Shown: in pieces, positions 57,722 through 64,000 of the stretch
Numbering within the stretch: the first letter of the stretch is position 1
How the letters are laid out: the number at the start of each line of letters is the position of its first letter
Assembly (NCBI GenBank): GCA_025642065.1
Contig: JAODUP010000147.1
Span: 606,001-670,000, forward strand
Direction of reading: 5' to 3'
Origin: Paralvinella palmiformis
Taxonomy: Eukaryota; Annelida; Polychaeta; Terebellida; Alvinellidae
Length of the DNA: 64,000 nucleotides
Translations under genes and position numbers: made by a program
The notes under the pieces: model-generated
What the model saw: only the letters and a program-made list of their open reading frames with translations
Told to the model about the DNA's origin: nothing
Databases searched by the model: none

Positions 57722-58675
57722 TGAACGGGTTGATTGGTCAGCGTAGCACCAATCTGCCAAATGGCATCATTTTGTTAATTTATTTTCACTCTTCAGCTGA
57801 CATGTGATCTGATGGGCCTTATTTCGAATCAACTTAGGTTGTGTTCAGTGAATGTTATTATCACTGGCGAATGAATTGGTTAGTTCACTTGTGTCATGTG
57901 ACGTAATTGTTTTTCTCATAATCTATTCGTACAGACCTCTCTCCGTTCTGAAATGTTTATAGAAAAGTGGGCATGAATTATGAAGAAATCAAATGAGTAC
58001 AACCGGAAATAAATCAAAACATAGGCTAATATACCTGTAATATAAATGTACTAGACACTGTATTATGATTCCTAATCAGTACTGCTTGATTAAGCAATAT
58101 AGAGAATATACTGATATAATATGACAACTTGCTAATGTCCACAGTGATAGATTAATATAAAAAAAAAACATGTTCAGCCACACCTCAAACTAATAGTCAT
58201 AATTCACTATTTGCATATATTTCTGTTTTGAATAAATCGCATAAAGTATCGGGTTTACTGGAAATCATTAAATTTATCAGATCAAGAGTACATTGAGGAC
58301 GTTAGAGGATGTTTGGTCATTTTTAATTGTTAGGTTTATTAAGAATGTGATTATTTTTATGGTGACATTTCTTGTAGTGAAACAGCCTTTCAAACAGCCT
58401 TACTAGAGTGTAATCCATATTATTAGCTGGGGTTTGAAATGTACATCAGATGATGGTTCCCGATCGTGTCTCTTCTTAAACAAATCTTGTGAAGCGTTCT
58501 ATCAATCAGTTAAACACCAAACGTAAAGATATTGATTTATAAGACGGAACGTGATCGGAATACTCTGGTTAATAGCAAATGATACGTGTCGGATTAAGAT
58601 GGTCGCGAGAGGGAACTGTTATCATAACGTATTCGTTGTTGTTATTTTCTGACTGTCATAGTGCGCTACAATAAA
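57722..58675 (+). other. NBAS: NBAS 3' UTR and candidate poly(A) signals
   Basis: Sequence after the stop codon. AATAAA hexamers lie at 58008, 58231 and 58670. Which is used cannot be decided from sequence; the first two are the likelier ends. No open frame of interest. Confidence 0.5.
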
Positions 58676-59500
58676 ACGTCGTCATACCGAAGATGGACAG
58701 AAAAACTGTTATGCGAAATTACATTCATTAAAAAATAACGTCGATGCGTCTTTCAGTTTTCGAATATATGTTTGAATACCCATTGATGATTTTGAAAGGT
58801 TAAAAAAGTAGGTTCGTCTTCGTTCAGAAACACTTCCTTGGACTATCTGCTGACGGTGCGGTCTGGAACAAGCACACAGACACACACACGCACAGACAGA
58901 GGGAGGGGAGGGGGGATGTAAAGAAATATTTGTATGTTATTTGTTTTATTATACAAATACGGTTATAATTATAATAACGGTGCTGGAAAAAGAGAAAGTT
59001 GCCGATTTGAAATATTTCCTCACTAAAACTTAGCCGAGTATTTCGAAAAAAAAGTCTACTGACATCAAGAATAAGAAGAAGGAGTGAGAGTAACATCGAC
59101 AAATAACGTTACATATAGATGACAAGTGATAAATCATCTGATCGTCTCTCTGTAAATAACATCATTTCGGCAGAACTGTCAACTAATAACATCATCTCCC
59201 CCCCCCCCATCACTTCTCCGTTATTAAGCTAGATGTCGCCTACGAGAGGCTGTAACTGAGTGGTCTGCTTCAGTCAGTCGGTGGTTAGTCATAAATCTGC
59301 GTCAGTAACACAAAATTTCCCCCCCCCCCAACATCACCCCCCTTGGGCCGAACAAACATTTTTTACGTCTACCGAGTTATGACCCATTATTATGGGATCG
59401 GGGGTGGGGGGGGTGCTTTGAGGAGGGAGGATCCGTGTTCGCCCCGTAAACTATGCCCGTATAACGCTATATAGTTGTCGGCGTTACAACGCGATATAGA
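58676..59500. other. Intergenic, G/C-tract-rich
   Basis: No exon seen. Contains GGGAGGGGAGGGGGG at 58901, C runs at 59199 and 59320 and a G run at 59400. The short minus-strand open frame 58824-59102 is low complexity. Confidence 0.6.
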
Positions 59501-59514
59501 CCGGGGTCGGAGAT

Positions 59515-59765
59515 TAAATTGGCCAATAAATCATAATTTATTGTGCTGGGTTTTATGCCGCCTCGAGCGAGAGAGATTTAAATGCCAAGACTAGGCGAAG
59601 TCGTGTAAAAGACTCGCATAGACCTTAATGATATGCTTCCAAACAATGGGTCTCCGGCGATGAACGAGAAATGCTGTCTCCTTGGCTGGAAATTAAGAAA
59701 CGTCCCCGAAAAAGTGCGTGGCACTTCTTAATTAACGGAGCCAGGCTCTGAGACGAGTTAGGGTT
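59515..59765. promoter_or_regulatory. Candidate conserved noncoding / enhancer-like block
   Basis: Complex non-repetitive sequence with homeodomain-like sites: inverted repeat CAATAAAT-CATA-ATTTATTG (59524-59543), cttaattaac (59727), ccttaatgat, and short palindromes AAGTGC-GTG-GCACTT (59712-59726) and GAGCC-A-GGCTC. All frames are closed or short. Function inferred only. Confidence 0.4.
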
Positions 59766-60278
59766 CGGTGTGTGTGTGTGTGTGTTCGTGATGTGGGTTT
59801 ACAAGCGCCGGCTTGTTCGTGGTCTGTGTGGGGTCCGTCAAGGCAATTTTAACATTAAAATTCCACGGTTATATACACCTGTGACGAACAGCGATTGGAG
59901 AGGGAATGAGGCCGGGGAGGGGGGGGGCGGCTTGGTCGGCGCCCAATATCTACGCCGTGAAAATTAAGTGGGAAATGTGTGTTACAGATGTGTGGCGAAT
60001 GGCAAATTTCTAAAATGTTACATCAGAGTCTCTCTCTATATATATACATATATATATTGTGTGAGTGTGCACCTTCGGGTACGGGAGATAAAAAAGCCGC
60101 ACAGTTTCGCCTTCACGTGTGAATATTTTAACATGTGATTTGAACGATTGGGTGGTTTTTCATGGCGTTATTTGTGTTTGTCTTTCGGTTCTGTAATTAA
60201 TACGTAATTTAAAGTGTCAATAAATAGCCTGTTCCGAGCAAACTAGATTAAGTCACGTTTATTATTCATCGAAACATG

Positions 60279-60282
<4 letters not shown>

Positions 60283-60312
<30 letters not shown>
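60283..60312. repeat. (AT)n microsatellite
   Basis: About 15 units. Confidence 0.95.
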
Positions 60313-60316
<4 letters not shown>

Positions 60317-60502
60317 GGGGGAGAGAATGCCACTTGTTAGTTTGCCATTAGACAGCCTGGCATCGGAGTACTCCTTGTCACTGTACTGATAAATAAATGT
60401 TGTTGTTGTTGTTTACGTATTGTTAATGCTAATAGCTTTTGCCAACTGTTTACACTTGTACCCAATCATCTTGATAATTGCCCTTTTTACAAATTAGTGC
60501 TT

Positions 60503-60507
<5 letters not shown>

Positions 60508-60532
<25 letters not shown>
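60508..60532. repeat. (GT)n microsatellite
   Basis: About 12 units; an (AT)n tract follows at 60959-60986. Confidence 0.95.
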
Positions 60533-60533
<1 letters not shown>

Positions 60534-61559
60534 CACTCATTAAACGCGATGTCGAATCGCAGCGTTGCCATGGTCTGTGGGATTTTTCATTCATCAGTAA
60601 AAAGCTACGGTCTGATTTTCTCAGAAGAACAGCTCTTAAGCCATTTGGTGCTCTGACCAACGCCTAGAACAAAGAAATCACTTACTCAATCACTCATTCA
60701 CTAAGCTACGTACTCATAAATGTATATACTTAGAATACATAGAACATATCGCACGTCATCACTTAGTACCACTCTAAACAGGACACGATATTACACAACG
60801 AACTATACTACTAAACCCGTCGACGTTTTCAGATCAAAAACCTTTAAAACGCCTCCAAAACTACGATATTTAACAGCCTAAGTCGTTCCTACCAATATTA
60901 CACTGCACACCATCTCCACACATGGCATACATATGCATGCTCACACAATTACACACACGCATATATATATATATATATATATATATCGTGAAATCTCCGT
61001 TACAGTGTTACTGTTCAGTTCTGGTTCAGTGTGCGGATTGTGGACCCACACTTAAAGTTCGCCTGACCGCCGCTAGATGTCATACAAGTTAAAAGGATAC
61101 GGTCTCTTCTAACCAATTTTTTTATATCTGATATTTATGCAGCGTTCAGTATGGCTCTACCGACAGATACTTTATCCTGTCTCTATCCTGTCTGTATGGC
61201 AACTTGTGGATCGACCGACAGCTGACAACAACATCGTTTTATCCCCGAACTAGCGCTGCCGGTTCTGAACCGTTTACCAGAAAACGAGCAAAACGAACGC
61301 CGAGTAAAAAGGCCAATCCACGTCCAGTATCCACTTTCATCTCGTCGCCTGTTTCCAAAATATTGCCGACTCTTAAAAATCGTTTCAGACAATTGCCCAT
61401 ATTCTCCGTGTTCAGTAAGTGAAACTTGTCTTGTTCATCCACCCCCCTCCTATCTACACCCCCCCCTCGTTTTAAACCGATTTTAACTCTAGCTTCTACC
61501 GGCCAATGAAGACGTTACCCTGTAACCTAGACAACGACACACCGGTTCTACAACGGTAT

Positions 61560-62110
61560 GGGTCGTAATTCGATAGCTCTGCGGAGTTGATTAAGCCGCG
61601 CTGCGGGCTTTGATCGTGTTTCCGCTATAATTTATTCGAGAAGAAATCTATGTATACGGCGTCCGATTTGGACCGTGTCCAGGACGGATGGCGAACCCGC
61701 TAGGCGGACGGCGGTTTTTGGTGTCGGGATCGGCGACGATTTTTTTAGCCGATGATAAATCAAGCGGGCCGCGTCGTAGAAAACGCGCGGCCTCCCGGCG
61801 GCGTCGACGGCAGCCACCCCACCCCGCTCGCTACCCGCTTGCGACGCTAATCAACGACGCCGTGTAATTATTTTCGCACCTGTGGGCGTCGACCGTTGAG
61901 GACGACTTGTTATTCATCCGATGATGAGGTTGACTCATAAATCATAATTCGCCTTCGGGGAAGACGTAACGTTTTTCGCCCACAATGACGTCAAGTGGCG
62001 TGAGTCATACCGAATTAGTGTGCGCATGCGTGTGCGCATCCGCATTCTCGCGATGGCCGCGTTCTGATCGGGTCATGGTGCTATCGGTCATCACAACACG
62101 ACCTCATAGA
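61560..62110. promoter_or_regulatory. CpG-rich promoter/enhancer-like region
   Basis: Densest CpG stretch of the window. Motifs: TGACTCA (61931, AP-1 type), TGACGTCA (61986, CRE type), TGAGTCA (62001, AP-1 type), TGCGCATGCG plus tgtgcgca (62021-62037, NRF-1 type), cacctg E-box (61878). AAATCATAATT at 61939 recurs from 59528. No TATA box or initiator could be assigned, so the direction and target gene are unknown. Confidence 0.45.
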
Positions 62111-62150
62111 TGATTGGATTTTTTTTTTCTTGCCCAGCCACTTGAGGACT

Positions 62151-62173
62151 GCCGAGACAGTATACGTCTCGGC
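62151..62173. promoter_or_regulatory. 23-bp inverted repeat GCCGAGAC-n7-GTCTCGGC
   Basis: Perfect 8-nt arms around agtatac. Could be a dimeric factor site or a stem; next to the CpG-rich block. Confidence 0.4.
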
Positions 62174-62524
62174 GCGGAATGTCCCCGTTCTGGATGCAAG
62201 CTCCCCATACTGCGTCCAATGGCTGTATTCGCCATTAGTGAGTCTGTGCCGGTGCCATTTCGTGCAGAACGTTTTTGTTGACACCGTATTAAAGGTGTCG
62301 TTTACTCTTTGTTTAATTTCATATTATCGTGTAGGTGAAAGATCCGCTGTTTGATTGGTTCATTTAAACTAGACTCAGGATTAAACATGGGTTATGTGGC
62401 CAAGAGGTGATACCCTGAGGGAACGAGACTATCAATCTAAAGATTTTTATTGATGAATGAAACATCTCACATCGGTAACACTGGGAAGGTATGCTATGCA
62501 ATATGGTGTCCAATATGTGTATGT

Positions 62525-62525
<1 letters not shown>

Positions 62526-62578
<53 letters not shown>

Positions 62579-62652
62579 CTTTGTGTGCGTGAAAGAGAGA
62601 GAGAGAGAGAGAGAGAGAAGAGAGACTGGTCCACAGACAGACAGACAGACAT
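62526..62652. repeat. Compound microsatellite (AT)n(GT)n..(GA)n..(ACAG)n
   Basis: AT about 16 units, GT about 10, then GA about 13 from 62595 and ACAG about 5 from 62633. Confidence 0.95.
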
Positions 62653-63333
62653 AGGTGTATATTAATTAACCATCATCGGCAGATGGTCTAAGTCTTCAGA
62701 CCCGTCCCTCTCCAAGAGCTCAGCCCCTTCACCACTCAGCGGTCGGTAAATTTCGCATTATTCTAAATGTTGACAAAGGCTACTTGTTGGTAACATTACA
62801 TAGCAATTATAGGCCTCTTCTCATCAGAAATGACCTACACCTAGTTAACAAATGCGGTGGTCGGGGGTAACCTAGCCACAACCCTCCCAATAACGAGACC
62901 TACTCTAGCTGGTCGGGATGGGGTAGGGGGTAGGGGGAGGGCTGTTATCTCACTGGGAAGCGGGGCCTTAATTAGTGGCCGAGAAACACCAACACCACCA
63001 CCACCACCACTACGACCCCCACCCCACTCGTCGAAACGGGCGGTTCATTTCAAGACCCTGGTATTACCTGAACCATGAAAGCCAACCCTAGGAAGTCTCG
63101 CCATCCTTCAGTCGACTAAAGCTATAGATCTTCGACTGTGTACTCGCTGTGTTTGTTCTCAACTTGGCCGATCATTACGATGCCAGGAGACCACAGATTG
63201 ATGTCTTTTCTACTGCCCCATGTCAACCTTGGCCATATCCCAGCTTACGGCGGCCATATCTACGGTATAAAACAACACCCGAGACGACTTAATTACGACG
63301 TTAGCGCCACGCTAGAGGACATGGAAACGCCGA

Positions 63334-63348
63334 CCGACAGAGGGCGCT
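63334..63348 (+). promoter_or_regulatory. CTCF-like motif
   Basis: CCGACAGAGGGCGCT fits the CTCF core consensus (CC..YAGRKGGCRC) well. Lies in a 63120-63400 block of complex sequence without an accepted exon. Confidence 0.35.
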
Positions 63349-63410
63349 ATTTTTCATCGCGTCCGTCTGTGCTTACGTGCGTGTGTGTGATCACGTGATA
63401 ATGATTCACT

Positions 63411-63500
63411 TTAAACACACACACACACACACACATTCTCTCTCTCACACACACATATACACATACATTCTCTCTCTCTCTCTCTCTCACACAGAGAGAG
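63411..63500. repeat. (AC)n and (CT)n microsatellites
   Basis: AC about 11 units at 63414, then CT-rich tracts to 63490. Confidence 0.95.
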
Positions 63501-63796
63501 ACTGACTATCCACATTTGTGTCACCAGAAGCGTGAGAAGCTATACGGGTCTCAGCTAGTCTAACGTTACCTCGACCGTTCGTGGCCGTGTGACATATTAC
63601 AGGAGATGTCACCTTATAATAAAGTTGTACGACGACATTCTCAATAGATAACCTTATCTAGTATACCTGTTGTGTATCCCCCATCAATTAACACATCCAC
63701 CCCCCTCCCGCCCAGTAACAGCCTATAATGGACGTATTAAACAGCGACTATACACATAACGACGATGCGCTTATTATGTGTACCCTTTTCGCCGAG

Positions 63797-63855
63797 GGAG
63801 GGGGTGGATGGGGGGGGGGGGGTTGGATAGGGGGCGGAGGATAGGGGGGGGGGGG
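63797..63855 (+). repeat. G-tract cluster with G-quadruplex potential
   Basis: Several runs of 5-13 G separated by short spacers. A similar four-run pattern, GGGGTAGGGGGTAGGGGG then AGGG, is at 62920-62941. Confidence 0.85.
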
Positions 63856-64000
63856 AATAAAGTAATAACACTTGTTGTTCACCCCAATGCTTCCTGAAAT
63901 AATATAAAGTGTAATTTTGTTGTGCTTATTTTCAGTATTACGCAAACAAACGATGTTTTTACGTCTAGCCACTAGTGGCACTGGGTAAATATCGTCCCAG

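Noticed and set aside
61204..61422. Basic 72-codon frame (KRAKRTPSKKANPRP) ending near a gtaagt
   Set aside because: Could be an exon of a downstream gene, but no homology is recognised and the frame is short; left as unproven.
62081..62284. 67-codon minus frame across the inverted repeat
   Set aside because: No recognised domain, ends in a poly-A/T-derived lysine run, overlaps regulatory-like sequence.
63138..63398. 86-codon frame starting near MPGDHRLMSFLLPHVNLGHI
   Set aside because: Runs into a GT microsatellite; no recognised family, no clear splice context.
1..64000. CRISPR arrays, operons, phage or viral genomes
   Set aside because: Tandem arrays are eukaryotic micro- and minisatellites; genes are split by spliceosomal introns.

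Overview
The window reads as nuclear DNA of an animal: AT-rich, intron-rich, and full of microsatellites, tRNA-derived SINEs, non-LTR retrotransposon remnants and small inverted-repeat DNA elements. Repeat content and protein similarity suggest a lophotrochozoan, probably a mollusc. That is an inference and could not be tested here.

One gene dominates. From 344 to 57721 on the + strand lies a 57-exon gene for NBAS (neuroblastoma-amplified sequence), the large Sec39-domain subunit of the NRZ/Dsl1-type tethering complex (NBAS, RINT1, ZW10) that captures Golgi-derived COPI vesicles at the ER. I placed the exons by reading splice sites and comparing with human NBAS from memory. The 57 exons sum to 6942 nt, keep one open frame across every junction and end at a TGA at 57719-57721, giving 2313 residues. 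Human NBAS has about 2371, so the start codon and roughly the first 40-60 residues probably lie upstream of base 1. Exons 1-12 cover the N-terminal beta-propeller-like region, about exons 19-36 the Sec39 region, and exons 37-57 the C-terminal helical region.

The introns hold most of the other content. There is a degenerate minus-strand LINE reverse transcriptase at 5230-6960 and 3' pieces of a second LINE family at 17195-18063 and 54655-54904. A tRNA-derived SINE family (A) has seven body copies, six of them with readable target-site duplications. A second SINE family (B) has a CTCACTC-type tail, and one copy's tail has grown into a 240-bp ACTC array. Two hAT-type families have 8-bp target duplications, one retaining a decayed transposase C-terminus. 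Several TA-flanked or otherwise TIR-bearing non-autonomous elements are also present, some nested in each other.

Downstream of NBAS (57722-64000) the character changes: more CpG, many G/C homopolymer tracts with G-quadruplex potential, palindromes and clustered transcription-factor-like motifs (AP-1, CRE, NRF-1, CTCF-like). I see no convincing coding exon there. It looks like regulatory or promoter DNA of an adjacent gene. No bacterial operon, CRISPR array, viral genome or rRNA was found. I found no clearly undescribed biological system. The most interesting signals are the nested-element and SINE filled/empty-site comparisons, the twin palindromes in intron 25 and the downstream regulatory-like block.
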